This document shows, in pieces, positions 1-8,280 of a DNA stretch of 64,000 bases; position 1 is the first letter of the stretch; each line of letters opens with the position of its first letter. The stretch is from Methylobacterium goesingense (GTDB taxonomy: Bacteria; Pseudomonadota; Alphaproteobacteria; Rhizobiales; Beijerinckiaceae). The DNA lies in assembly GCF_022179225.1 (NCBI RefSeq), contig NZ_BPQL01000011.1, forward strand, positions 1-64,000. Direction: 5' to 3'. Position numbers and translations under genes: made by a program. The notes beneath the pieces are model-generated. The model ran no database searches, was not told where the DNA came from, and was given only the letters and a program-made list of their open reading frames with translations.

Positions 1-108
1 CGCGGTCCTGCGCGGCGAAGTCGCCGTGGGCGCCGCGGTCCGCCACACGCGCTTTCCCAATCTCGACGCGCTGCCGGCAGGCCGCGCGTTCGAGAAACCC
101 GACGTCGT
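1..108. other. Window edge, no gene assigned
   Basis: This 108-base stretch lies beyond the 3' end of acs. One rightward frame is open through it, but it simply continues into sequence antisense to acs. I see no start, domain or terminator that would support a gene, although the end of a neighbouring gene outside the window cannot be excluded. Confidence 0.3.
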
Positions 109-2058
109 TCAGTGCGTCCGGTTCTGCCGATTCTCGATGAGGTCATCGACCACCGCCGGTTCGGCAAGGGTCGAGGTGTCGCCCAGCGACGAGAACTCGT
201 CCTCGGCGATCTTGCGCAGGATTCTGCGCATGATCTTGCCCGAGCGGGTCTTGGGTAGGCCCGGCGCGAACTGGATCAAATCCGGCGAGGCGATCGGACC
301 GATATCCTTGCGGACCCAGGTCACGAGTTCCTTGCGCAATTCGTCTGAGCCCTCCTCGCCCTCCATCAGGGTGACGTAGGCATAGATGCCCTGGCCCTTG
401 ACGTTGTGCGGGTAGCCGACCACGGCCGCCTCGGACACCTTCGGATGCGCGACGAGGGAGGATTCGACCTCCGCCGTGCCCATCCGGTGGCCCGACACGT
501 TGATGACGTCGTCGACGCGGCCGGTGATCCAGTAATAGCCGTCCGCGTCCCGGCGGCAGCCATCGCCGGTGAAGTAGTTGCCCGGGTAGGTGGAGAAGTA
601 GGTCTGCTCGAAGCGCTCGTGGTCGCCGTAGACCGTGCGCATCTGGCCGGGCCAGGAATCCTTGATGCAGAGGTTACCTTCGCATGGGCCTTCCAGGGTC
701 TTGCCCTCGGCATCGACCACGACGGGCTGGACACCGAAGAACGGGCGCGTGGCCGAACCGGGCTTGAGCTTCGTAGCGCCGGGAAGCGGCGTGATGAGGA
801 TGCCGCCGGTCTCGGTCTGCCACCAAGTATCCACGATGGGGCAGCGGGATTCGCCGACCACCTTGTAGTACCAGTCCCAGGCTTCCGGGTTGATCGGCTC
901 GCCGACCGAGCCGAGGACGCGCAGCGAGGCACGGGAGGTCTTCTTCACCGGGCCTTCACCGCCGCCCATGAGCGAGCGGATCGCGGTTGGCGCGGTGTAG
1001 AAGATGTTGACCTTGTGCTTGTCGACGACGTCCCAGAAACGCGAGTTCGAGGGGTAGGTCGGAATACCCTCGAACATCAGCGTCGTCGCGCCGTTCGCAA
1101 GGGGCCCGTAGACGATGTAGGAATGGCCCGTGACCCAGCCGACATCGGCCGTGCACCAGTAGACCTCACCCTCGCGGTAATCGAAGACGTACTGGTGCGT
1201 CATCGACGCGTAGACGAGGTAACCGCCGGTGGTGTGAACGACGCCCTTCGGCTGACCGGTCGAGCCGGAGGTGTAGAGGATGAAGAGCGGGTGCTCGGCC
1301 TCGACGGGCTCGGCCGGGCAATCGTCCGTCACCTGTGCGGCGGCCTCGTCGTAATAGACGTCGCGACCGGGCTCCATGGCGATCGACGAGCCGGTCCGGC
1401 GCACGACCACGACGTGGTCCACGCTGTCCTTCGGCAAGCGGGCGATGGCGGCGTCGACATTGGCCTTCAGCGGCACCTTGCGGCCACCGCGCAGACCCTC
1501 ATCGGCGGTGATTACCATCTTGGAGGCGCAACCCTCGATGCGCCCGGCCAGCGAGTCCGGCGAAAATCCACCGAACACGATGGAATGGATTGCGCCGAGG
1601 CGCGCGCAGGCGAGCATCGCGTAAGCGGCTTCCGGGATCATCGGCAGGTAGATCGTAACCCGGTCGCCCTTGGCCACGCCGCGATTGCGCAGCACGTTGG
1701 CCATCTTGCCCACTTCGGAGTGAAGCTGGCGATACGTGATGTGCTTGGACTCGTTCGGGTCGTCGCCTTCCCAAATGATGGCGACCTGGTCGCCACGGGT
1801 CTCGAGATGGCGATCGATACAGTTATGGGCGACGTTGGTGCGCCCGTCCTCGAACCATTTGATCGCGATATTGCCGGGCTCGAAGCTGGTGTTCTTCACA
1901 CGCGTGAAGGGGGTCATCCAGTCGATGCGCTTGCCGTGTTCGGCCCAGAATGTCTCCGGGTCGCTCACGGACGCCTGATACATGGCCAGATACTTTGCGT
2001 CGTCGACATGGGCGCCCTCGCTCCATGCCGAACGGACTTCGACCACCTTCTCGTCCAT
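109..2058 (-). CDS. acs: Acetyl-CoA synthetase (AMP-forming)
   Basis: Activates acetate with ATP to acetyl-AMP and transfers it to CoA, feeding acetate into central metabolism. The 649-residue product has the usual Acs length. The adenylate-forming phosphate loop reads [12 protein letters not shown], the acetate-pocket and hinge region contains [10 protein letters not shown], and the C-terminal catalytic lysine sits in [13 protein letters not shown], the site that is reversibly acetylated in this family. The ATG is preceded by AGGGAA at suitable spacing. It is transcribed alone, with about 150 noncoding bases between its start and the next gene. Family identity is very clear; propionate as an alternative substrate cannot be ruled out from sequence. 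Confidence 0.97.
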   Translation of the reverse strand: MDEKVVEVRSAWSEGAHVDDAKYLAMYQASVSDPETFWAEHGKRIDWMTPFTRVKNTSFEPGNIAIKWFEDGRTNVAHNCIDRHLETRGDQVAIIWEGDDPNESKHITYRQLHSEVGKMANVLRNRGVAKGDRVTIYLPMIPEAAYAMLACARLGAIHSIVFGGFSPDSLAGRIEGCASKMVITADEGLRGGRKVPLKANVDAAIARLPKDSVDHVVVVRRTGSSIAMEPGRDVYYDEAAAQVTDDCPAEPVEAEHPLFILYTSGSTGQPKGVVHTTGGYLVYASMTHQYVFDYREGEVYWCTADVGWVTGHSYIVYGPLANGATTLMFEGIPTYPSNSRFWDVVDKHKVNIFYTAPTAIRSLMGGGEGPVKKTSRASLRVLGSVGEPINPEAWDWYYKVVGESRCPIVDTWWQTETGGILITPLPGATKLKPGSATRPFFGVQPVVVDAEGKTLEGPCEGNLCIKDSWPGQMRTVYGDHERFEQTYFSTYPGNYFTGDGCRRDADGYYWITGRVDDVINVSGHRMGTAEVESSLVAHPKVSEAAVVGYPHNVKGQGIYAYVTLMEGEEGSDELRKELVTWVRKDIGPIASPDLIQFAPGLPKTRSGKIMRRILRKIAEDEFSSLGDTSTLAEPAVVDDLIENRQNRTH

Positions 2059-2205
2059 CGCTTCTTCCCTGTCGGTGCCCGATCGTATCGCGACTGTTCA
2101 CGCAGCCGGGTCTTCCGAATACCGTCTTAGGCACAAGGACATACCGGCCGCAAGCGCGGATCGGGAAAGTTCCGGGACAGACAGGCAAAATTGTTCACGC
2201 GCGCT

Positions 2206-2460
2206 TTAATTGCACCCAATGCAGATTCCGGTTTCCACCTTCCGGTCGATTGCTTGCTGCTTACGGGTGGAATCCGAAACACGGTTCTCGTTAGGCGCGC
2301 CCCCGCCGCCCGGCGGCTTCGTAACACCGGTCGAGGTGATGTTCCGAAATTGGCCGGCCGAGCCGATATTCGTGTCCGGCGGCAGGCGCCCGGCCTCTTG
2401 TGCCTGGGCGGCGATAGGCAGGTTCAGCGCGAAAGCGAGGACGAGGATCGAAGCACGCAT
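2206..2460 (-). CDS. Small secreted protein of unknown function
   Basis: An 84-residue product starting MRASILVLAF with a clear signal peptide that ends near an AQAQ cleavage site. The mature part is short, polar and glycine/proline-rich, and ends in a CIGCN tail with a CxxC pair. An upstream in-frame ATG at 2472 would add four residues before the hydrophobic core; the inner ATG gives a more typical signal peptide. I do not recognise a family. It lies between acs and the large histidine kinase, on the same strand as both and about 70 bases downstream of the kinase stop, so co-transcription with the kinase is possible. The CxxC could bind a metal or form a disulfide; this is speculation. Confidence 0.6.
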   Translation of the reverse strand: MRASILVLAFALNLPIAAQAQEAGRLPPDTNIGSAGQFRNITSTGVTKPPGGGGAPNENRVSDSTRKQQAIDRKVETGICIGCN

Positions 2461-2529
2461 CGGAATCTCCATGATTGAAGGTCCAACGCGAAGTCGGGGC
2501 GCGGGTTTCCGCGCCCGCGTGGTCTGCGC

Positions 2530-5157
2530 TCAAGCCCGCCGGGTTGCGGCGGCGCCGGGAAAAAGCATCTCCACCAGGGTGCCTTCGTCCCGTCGGCTGT
2601 CGATGCGAAACCGCCCGTGATTGGCCTCCACCAGGGCCTTGGTCAGTGGTAGGCCGAGCCCGGTCCCCTTGCGAGAGCCTTCCTTCCCAATCTGTCGAAA
2701 CGGCTGCAGCGCACCCTCGACCTCCTCGGCTGTCATGCCCAAGCCGGTATCACGCACGCGAAGTGCGATATCGCCACGATCCGCCATGCCGGTCGAGACG
2801 ATGACCTGTCCGCCGGCTGGCGTGAACGCGATGGCGTTGGCGATGACATTGAGGGTGGCCTGGCGCACCGAGCGTTCGTCGGCCATCAGGATGTCGAGGT
2901 CGGCGGAGAAGCTGGTGCGCAGCACGATGCGCTCCCGGGCGGCCTGGGGCTGAAGTTGCGCGACGCAGAGCGCGACGACCTCGTTCAGCGGGATCGGCGC
3001 CACGCGCAGATCGAGGCGCCCGGCCTCGATCTGCGCGAGTTCGAGGAGGCCGTTCATGCGGTCGAGCACCTGGGTGCCGGAGGCATGGATCTCCCGCAGT
3101 GACGCGCGGTAGCGCTCGGATCCGAGGGGGCCGTGCGGTTCGCCGAGCATGCGGTCTGCCCTTGCCAGGATGGCATCGATCGGCGCTCGAATCTCGTGGG
3201 TCACCTGGGCGAGGAGATCCAAGGGCTGCCGGCGTGCGGCGTTCTCATCCGCGTCGGCCCCCGCATCAATCGCCTCGGGTCGACTTAGGGGGATGGCGCG
3301 GGTGATCACGGCGCAGAGACGAACAGGCCCATCCTCCTCCATCGGAAGCACCTTGACCCGCAACGCGATACCGGTGGCTCGCGCCGTGACGGCGGCGTCC
3401 ACCGGCTCGGCCCCGGGCTCCGCGTGCAGTCGCGCGAGCAGGTCGACCGCGTTCTCGGGTGTAAACAGGCTGAGGAAGCTCGCACCGACGATCTCCCGGG
3501 CCGCCAATCCGAAAGTCACGGCGGCGCTGCGGTTCAACGCGAGGATGCGGGCCTGCCCGTCGAGGGTGGCGATCCCGTCCTCGATCCGGTCGAGCACCGC
3601 GATCGCCTCGGCGCCCCTACGGCCGGCAAAATCCTGCGCCAGGGCGTCGGCGGCGCTGGCGCGGACGGCATCGCTGGATTCGGAATCCCGCGCCAGGAGC
3701 AATTCGGCCGGTTGCCCGGCCCAGTCGAGGACGGAGTGCTCGATCAGGGCGCCGAACCGGCCGCCATCGCGGGCCGTGAGAACGACCGGGGTGTCGCTCT
3801 CGGCTCGGGCATGCGGCATCAGACCACCGAACAGCCGCGCGATCCCCCCGGCCGCGTCCAGCGTTGCCGTGTCCGCGTAGCCGGTCAGATCGAGAAGGCG
3901 CCGGTTGGCGAACAGCACGGTATTGTCGCGGTAGACCAGGATTCCGGCCGGCAGGCGCTCCAGGGTCGCCACCATGGCGGCATCCGGGCTCACAGCATCC
4001 ACGCTGCGAAAAGCCGATGCGGGGAACGGCATCACGGCGCAGGGCAGGCCACGCTCGGTCGGCGCTGCGCCCGCGTCATCGCCGGCAAATCGCGCCCCAA
4101 GCGCGCGCGCGATCTCACGGAACGCCGCGTGCTCGTGGCTGGAGAGGCTCGGATCGAGCGGGGAGGCCCCAACCTCTTGGGTCGTCTCGATCCCCGGGGG
4201 CACCATCTCGACCGCCTGGGACTGCCCCGCCTCCACGGATCGATCCTGCACCACGGTCGGTGAAGCCGCGTTGGGGGCCGCCCCAGGGATCGACTCAAGC
4301 TCCACGATCAGCGGAGACGCCGCCGGTGGCGTTACGGATCGAACCTGACCGAAGCCGCGAAAACCGCGCCCGGACCGATCGACCGGCGATCCGGACAGCT
4401 CCATTTCGAAGACGCGGTCGCCGCCCGCGACGAGGGTCACGGGAATAGCGCGGAAGGTTCTGGCCTCGCCGAGAGCCGCCAGCAGCCCGTCCGCGTCCCG
4501 CAATGTTCTGGCGTCCGCGAGGGCCCGCCACGTCCGACCCAGCAGCTGCTGCCGCAGGCGATCGCCCGGTGCCCACGAGAGATCCGACACCGTGCCGTCC
4601 GCCTCGCTCTTCCAAGTGAAGCGTCGGAACACGGCGTCGGGATCCTCTCGAAGATTTGCTCCTGCCGGAATGAGGTTCGTTGCGTCGGGCGGAACGTCGA
4701 GGGGAACTAGCCGAGTCGCTACCTCGACGGGGTCAGGTACCGGGCGGGTGCGCAGACGGGGCAGGGGCGTGGCGGCGAGCAGGATCAGGGCATCGATGCC
4801 CGCCTCGGTTCGCGTGCGCAGAATCGTGACGAGGGCGGGCGGCGCGATCCGTCGCGGATCGATGTGAAGACGCAGGAGCAGGGGATTGTCGAGGCGCGGC
4901 CTTGCATGGGCGATCTGGGCTCCGACCCGCAACGCCGGCAGGACGTGGCCGTGCGAATCGGAGATCGCCTGGCGCAGGCCCGTCGCTGCCTCCGAAGCAT
5001 GCAGGATGCGTTCGCCCGCCCCGTCGAGCACGAGAACCACTGCCTCCGAATCAGTCATGCGAGATGCGAGAACCGAATCACTCCCGGCGGCACGCCGGAT
5101 CAGCACCTTCGCTGCGTCGTTCTCCAGCACCGCCTCCGACCCAATCTTTTCCAACAT
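2530..5157 (-). CDS. PAS-domain sensor histidine kinase of the PdhS/DivJ/PleC type
   Basis: A predicted cytoplasmic histidine kinase of 875 residues. The N-terminal third is unassigned and resembles the long sensory ends of Hyphomicrobiales PdhS-type kinases. A PAS domain begins around residue 395 (LPAGILVYRDNTVLFANRRL) and a second PAS-like segment around residue 525. The H-box VTHEIRAPIDAI places the phospho-accepting His near residue 654, followed by a dimerisation helix of the type that contacts DivK (SLREIHASGTQVLDRM). N-box NVIANAIAFTP, D-box DTGLGM and G2-box GTGLGLPL form an intact ATPase domain. No transmembrane segment is visible. A GTG six bases upstream is an alternative start. 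By family it could act on DivK, controlling cell-cycle polarity; that is inference. No cognate regulator lies beside it. Confidence 0.85.
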   Translation of the reverse strand: MLEKIGSEAVLENDAAKVLIRRAAGSDSVLASRMTDSEAVVLVLDGAGERILHASEAATGLRQAISDSHGHVLPALRVGAQIAHARPRLDNPLLLRLHIDPRRIAPPALVTILRTRTEAGIDALILLAATPLPRLRTRPVPDPVEVATRLVPLDVPPDATNLIPAGANLREDPDAVFRRFTWKSEADGTVSDLSWAPGDRLRQQLLGRTWRALADARTLRDADGLLAALGEARTFRAIPVTLVAGGDRVFEMELSGSPVDRSGRGFRGFGQVRSVTPPAASPLIVELESIPGAAPNAASPTVVQDRSVEAGQSQAVEMVPPGIETTQEVGASPLDPSLSSHEHAAFREIARALGARFAGDDAGAAPTERGLPCAVMPFPASAFRSVDAVSPDAAMVATLERLPAGILVYRDNTVLFANRRLLDLTGYADTATLDAAGGIARLFGGLMPHARAESDTPVVLTARDGGRFGALIEHSVLDWAGQPAELLLARDSESSDAVRASAADALAQDFAGRRGAEAIAVLDRIEDGIATLDGQARILALNRSAAVTFGLAAREIVGASFLSLFTPENAVDLLARLHAEPGAEPVDAAVTARATGIALRVKVLPMEEDGPVRLCAVITRAIPLSRPEAIDAGADADENAARRQPLDLLAQVTHEIRAPIDAILARADRMLGEPHGPLGSERYRASLREIHASGTQVLDRMNGLLELAQIEAGRLDLRVAPIPLNEVVALCVAQLQPQAARERIVLRTSFSADLDILMADERSVRQATLNVIANAIAFTPAGGQVIVSTGMADRGDIALRVRDTGLGMTAEEVEGALQPFRQIGKEGSRKGTGLGLPLTKALVEANHGRFRIDSRRDEGTLVEMLFPGAAATRRA

Positions 5158-5309
5158 CCGCACCCGTTTCGCGTGACGATTCTCGAGACGTGACGCCCTT
5201 TTTACTGCGTTGCAGCCCTCCGGTAAGCCACCGAGGGGGATGAAGCGCGTTTACCTGTTGTCAACGTTAATGCGCCGCAGCAGGGTGGCATAGGGCTGGA
5301 GCTGTGCTA

Positions 5310-5326
5310 TGTTGCAGCGCACAACA
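5310..5326. promoter_or_regulatory. Candidate PhaR-type operator upstream of the phasin gene
   Basis: The element TGTTGCAGCGCACAACA has TGTTG/CAACA arms around a TGC-AGC-GCA core, and ends about 30 bases before the phasin start. A second palindrome, GTTGTCAAC, lies at 5257-5265. In polyhydroxyalkanoate producers, PhaR represses phasin genes through TGC/GCA-containing sites. The match is suggestive only; spacing and consensus vary among genera. Confidence 0.28.
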
Positions 5327-5358
5327 AGCCATCAACAAGTGTGAACAAGGAGAGGATA

Positions 5359-5850
5359 ATGAGCAGCACCCCGAACTACGAAGTGCCCGCCGAGATGCGC
5401 GACTTCGCCGAGAAGAGCGTCGACCAGGCGCGCAAGGCGTTCGACTCGTTCATCAGCGCCGCCCGCCGCACGGCCGATACCGTGCAGGGTTCCGCCGAGA
5501 TGGCCCGCACCAATGCCCAGGACGTCTCCGCGCGCGGCTTCGAGTTCGCCGAGCAGAACGTGACGGCCGCCTTCGACCTGGCCCAGAAGCTGGTTCGCTC
5601 GCGCGACCTGCAGGAAGCCATGCAGCATCAGGCCGAGTTCGTCCGCAGCCAGTTCGCCGCGATCCAGGCTCAGGCCAAGGAGTTCGGCGGTCTGGCGCAG
5701 ACCGCGATGCAGCAGAGCGCCGAGAAGGCCAAGGGCGCCATGCAGGAGACTGCCGAGCACGCCCGCAAGGCAATGGAGCAGAGCACCGAGGCCGCCCGCA
5801 AGGCCGGCAGCGATGCCGAGCAGGCCATGCGCAACGCCACCAACTCCTGA
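5359..5850 (+). CDS. Phasin family protein
   Basis: A 163-residue amphipathic, alanine- and glutamine-rich helical protein of the phasin_2 type. Phasins coat polyhydroxybutyrate granules and control their number and size. The body is a long run of heptad-like helices without cysteine or transmembrane segments (for example EFAEQNVTAAFDLAQKLVRS), and the C-terminus is an Ala/Lys/Glu-rich tail resembling the KAK-type tails seen on granule proteins. The ATG at 5359 is chosen because AAGGAGAGG lies immediately upstream; the frame also has a GTG at 5341 that would place the ribosome-binding site inside the gene. A strong hairpin follows the stop, so it is monocistronic. Confidence 0.88.
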   Translation: MSSTPNYEVPAEMRDFAEKSVDQARKAFDSFISAARRTADTVQGSAEMARTNAQDVSARGFEFAEQNVTAAFDLAQKLVRSRDLQEAMQHQAEFVRSQFAAIQAQAKEFGGLAQTAMQQSAEKAKGAMQETAEHARKAMEQSTEAARKAGSDAEQAMRNATNS

Positions 5851-5859
5851 TCACAGCCG

Positions 5860-5881
5860 AGGCGCCGCTCCGGCGGCGCCT
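5860..5881 (+). terminator. Hairpin after the phasin gene
   Basis: A perfect 9-base-pair inverted repeat, AGGCGCCGC and GCGGCGCCT, with a TCCG loop starts ten bases after the phasin stop. There is no clear T-run, so it may act as an attenuated or Rho-assisted terminator, or as a 3' stabilising stem. Confidence 0.55.
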
Positions 5882-6029
5882 ATCTCGCAGCCCGTTCCGC
5901 CGCGCGCGGGTCGGGCTGTTCTCTTGTGCGCGCCCGCGCTTGCCCCGGACGGTCGGGTCTCCTAACCCTGGCCGCCGAGCAGCCGCGCTTCCCCTTCGAG
6001 GCCGGCGCTGTCGAGAGGGGCGAAACGCC

Positions 6030-6383
6030 ATGCGGTGCATCTACCGAATCAGTCTCTTCCTCACGCTCCTGGCGAGCCTCTTTGGTGCTCAAGGCGCCAG
6101 CGCGCAATACTACGACGACGGCTACGACCGGCCCCCGCCGCGCCGCTACTACGACGATCGCCGCCCGCCGCGCCCGGATTACCGGGATGACGGCTACGCC
6201 CGGCCCGCGCCCCGGCGTGAGGTCGGCCTGAACTGCGATGCGGTTCAATCCGGGCTCAGCGGTCTGCAGCCCTATTCCTGCCCGCTGCCCGGCCCGCGGC
6301 CGCTCGGTGCCCGTTGCTTCTGCAATATGCCGATGGCACCCTTGAGTTCGCCCCAGACAGCGGTCGGGCGCGTCGTGCCCTGA
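6030..6383 (+). CDS. Secreted cysteine-containing protein of unknown function
   Basis: A 117-residue product with a typical signal peptide (MRCIYRISLFLTLLASLFGA, then QGASAQ as likely cleavage site). The mature part has a Tyr/Asp/Arg/Pro-rich segment (YYDDGYDRPPPRRYYDD) followed by a compact domain with four cysteines in the pattern C-x15-C-x12-C-x-C. This arrangement recurs in small secreted Hyphomicrobiales proteins without assigned function. The ATG follows GAGAGG at reasonable distance. It converges on the L,D-transpeptidase gene, and a long hairpin lies between the two stops. The disordered basic/acidic repeat suggests an envelope-bound role, but I cannot assign a function. Confidence 0.65.
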   Translation: MRCIYRISLFLTLLASLFGAQGASAQYYDDGYDRPPPRRYYDDRRPPRPDYRDDGYARPAPRREVGLNCDAVQSGLSGLQPYSCPLPGPRPLGARCFCNMPMAPLSSPQTAVGRVVP

Positions 6384-6498
6384 TTCGCGCGACGAGCGGC
6401 AGCTTTCGCTGCGCGTTGCGCGGCATCGGTGCCAGGGCGAAAGCGATCCGCAGGATGCCGATCCATCGAGGTGGTGGTGTCGGCTCTACGGATCAAAC

Positions 6499-6540
6499 GA
6501 AAGACGCCGCGCCCTCCCTCGGGAGTGCGCGGCGTCTTTC
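6499..6540. terminator. Bidirectional intrinsic terminator
   Basis: A perfect 14-base-pair stem (GAAAGACGCCGCGC paired with GCGCGGCGTCTTTC) encloses a further CTCCC/GGGAG stem. The A and T runs are built into the arms, so the hairpin reads as a terminator on both strands, as expected between the convergent genes ending at 6383 and 6568. Confidence 0.85.
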
Positions 6541-6567
6541 GTATGTAACGCGGATTTCGAGCGGGAT

Positions 6568-7227
6568 TCAGTTGAGGACGACCACCTTCGCGCCAACCTT
6601 CACCCGCTCGTACAAATCGGTCACATCTTCGTTGGTCATCCGGATGCAGCCCGACGAGACGGCCTGACCGATCGTGTCCGGCTCGTTCGAGCCGTGGATG
6701 CGGTATTCGGTGCTACCGATATACATGGCGCGGGCGCCCAGGGGGTTTTCGACACCACCGGCCATGTAGCGCGGCAGGTCGGGACGACGCGCGATCATCG
6801 CGGCCGGCGGGGTCCAGGACGGCCATTCCTTCTTCGCCGTCACGGTCTTCACGCCGGACCACGTGAAGCCAGGCCGTCCGACACCGACGCCGTAGCGGAT
6901 CGCCTCGCCGTTCGGCATCACGAAGTACAGACGGCGCTCGGCCGTGGAAACCACGATGGTTCCGGGCTTGTAGCTGCCGTTGAAGGCAACGATCTCGCGC
7001 GGGATCGGAGCGACCTGTGCCTGAGGCGCGGCCTGCACGCCCTGGCCGACCGTGCCCTGGTAGCCGTAGGGATCGTCGGTGGCGCGACCGTAGGCATAAG
7101 CCGGATCGCTGCCATAGTCATCGCCAGCGTTGCTGCCGAAGGGATCATAGGGATTCGCGAGAGCAGGACTCGCGGAGAGTGCGCAGACACCGAGTATGCC
7201 CGCCAGGGCAGTCGCCAAGGTCTTCAT
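6568..7227 (-). CDS. L,D-transpeptidase (YkuD/ErfK family)
   Basis: A periplasmic enzyme expected to form 3-3 crosslinks in peptidoglycan or to attach proteins to it. The 219-residue protein starts MKTLATALAGILGVCAL with a signal peptide ending near ALAN, followed by a short Asp/Tyr/Gly-rich linker and the YkuD domain. The catalytic region shows the family His (YRIHGSNEP) and the Ser/Gly/Cys core AVSSGCIRMTNEDV with the nucleophilic cysteine. The frame extends upstream to 7314, but the ATG at 7227 starts the signal peptide. A weak EcfG-like promoter may lie just upstream. It is one of two L,D-transpeptidases in this window; the other ends at 27054. Confidence 0.9.
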   Translation of the reverse strand: MKTLATALAGILGVCALSASPALANPYDPFGSNAGDDYGSDPAYAYGRATDDPYGYQGTVGQGVQAAPQAQVAPIPREIVAFNGSYKPGTIVVSTAERRLYFVMPNGEAIRYGVGVGRPGFTWSGVKTVTAKKEWPSWTPPAAMIARRPDLPRYMAGGVENPLGARAMYIGSTEYRIHGSNEPDTIGQAVSSGCIRMTNEDVTDLYERVKVGAKVVVLN

Positions 7228-7265
7228 CGTGGATACCTTACCTGTGCCGTAACCTTTGCTATACA

Positions 7266-7290
7266 AGCGTAAGCGTAGGCTGGTGGTTCC
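7266..7290 (-). promoter_or_regulatory. Weak EcfG-like promoter upstream of the L,D-transpeptidase
   Basis: Read leftward, GGAAC is followed after 16 bases by CGCT, one mismatch from the general-stress consensus GGAAC-N16/17-CGTT. It ends about 40 bases before the start codon, a sensible distance. The mismatch in the -10 half keeps this tentative. Confidence 0.28.
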
Positions 7291-7399
7291 ATCGCACCTC
7301 GACGATTTCGTCATCTTCGTGGCGGCACTCGGTGGACGCTCTCCCGAGCGGTCAAGCGCACCCTGCTCCCGTCCGGTCCGACAACATCGGTTGCGGTCT

Positions 7400-8206
7400 T
7401 CAGTAGACCTCGTCGGTATGCACGTCGAAGCGGGCGAGGTGCGCGTAGCCGAAGTTCGTGGTGATCGCGACGTCGGTAGCGTCGCGCCCGCGTGCCATCA
7501 CGATGCGACCGATGCGGGGCGTGTTGTGGCGCGCGTCGAACGTGTACCAGACCCCATCCAGGTAGACTTCGAACCAAGCCGAAAAATCCATCGGATCGGG
7601 CACCGCCGGGATGCCGATATCGCCGAGATATCCCGTGCAGTACCGGGCCGGGATGTTCATGCAGCGGCAGAACGCGACGGCCAGGTGCGCGAAATCACGG
7701 CAGACGCCGTGACGCTGCATGAATCCGTCCCAGGCCGTGCGGGTGGCGTCGGCACACATGTAGTCGAAGCGGATGCGATCGTGGACGTAGTCGCAGATCG
7801 CCTGGACCCGGGCCCAGCCGGGCTGCGTGCCGCCGAACAGCGACCAGGCCGTCTCGGAGAGCTTGTCGGTATCGCAGTAGCGGCTGCCGAGGAGGAACAC
7901 GAGCACGTCGCTGGGCAGGTACTGCACGTCGATCTGCTGCGCGTACGGCGCGTAGGCGTCGAGCTGCCCGGAATCCTGCACCACGAAATCCGCCGAGATC
8001 GTCAGCCGGCCCGGAGGGGTGACGATGCGGGTGCAGATGTTGTCGAAGCTGTCGCGGTAATCCTGGTACGGAATGGGCGGATCGAAGTTGATGACGTGCG
8101 GGGTGAGCACATCGGGCATCCGTGAGGGGTGCACACTGAGTGCCAGGATCATGGGCGTCGGTTGAACCGATTCGAAGGCGATGTCGAACCCAGTCCTGAT
8201 TTTCAT
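7400..8206 (-). CDS. Transglutaminase-like protein with a substituted triad histidine
   Basis: A 268-residue member of the bacterial transglutaminase-like superfamily, a papain-like fold often acting as protease or transferase. An N-terminal beta-rich domain (MKIRTGFDIAFES) precedes the core. The nucleophile cysteine sits in GVCRDFAHLAVAF and the aspartate in WYTFDARHN, but the strand that normally carries the catalytic histidine (HAW in the neighbour) reads MDFSAWFEVYL, with Ser in its place. The ATG at 8206 follows AGGTGG. It is 74 bases downstream of a second transglutaminase-like gene with a complete triad, so the two probably form an operon. Whether this copy is active, or whether Ser is normal for its subfamily, cannot be settled here. 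Confidence 0.85.
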   Translation of the reverse strand: MKIRTGFDIAFESVQPTPMILALSVHPSRMPDVLTPHVINFDPPIPYQDYRDSFDNICTRIVTPPGRLTISADFVVQDSGQLDAYAPYAQQIDVQYLPSDVLVFLLGSRYCDTDKLSETAWSLFGGTQPGWARVQAICDYVHDRIRFDYMCADATRTAWDGFMQRHGVCRDFAHLAVAFCRCMNIPARYCTGYLGDIGIPAVPDPMDFSAWFEVYLDGVWYTFDARHNTPRIGRIVMARGRDATDVAITTNFGYAHLARFDVHTDEVY

Positions 8207-8280
8207 GACAACCACCTGATCCTGTCGAGAAACACACGCTGCGGTTCTGCTTGCCCGCGGGTCCGGCCGCGGCCGATCTG

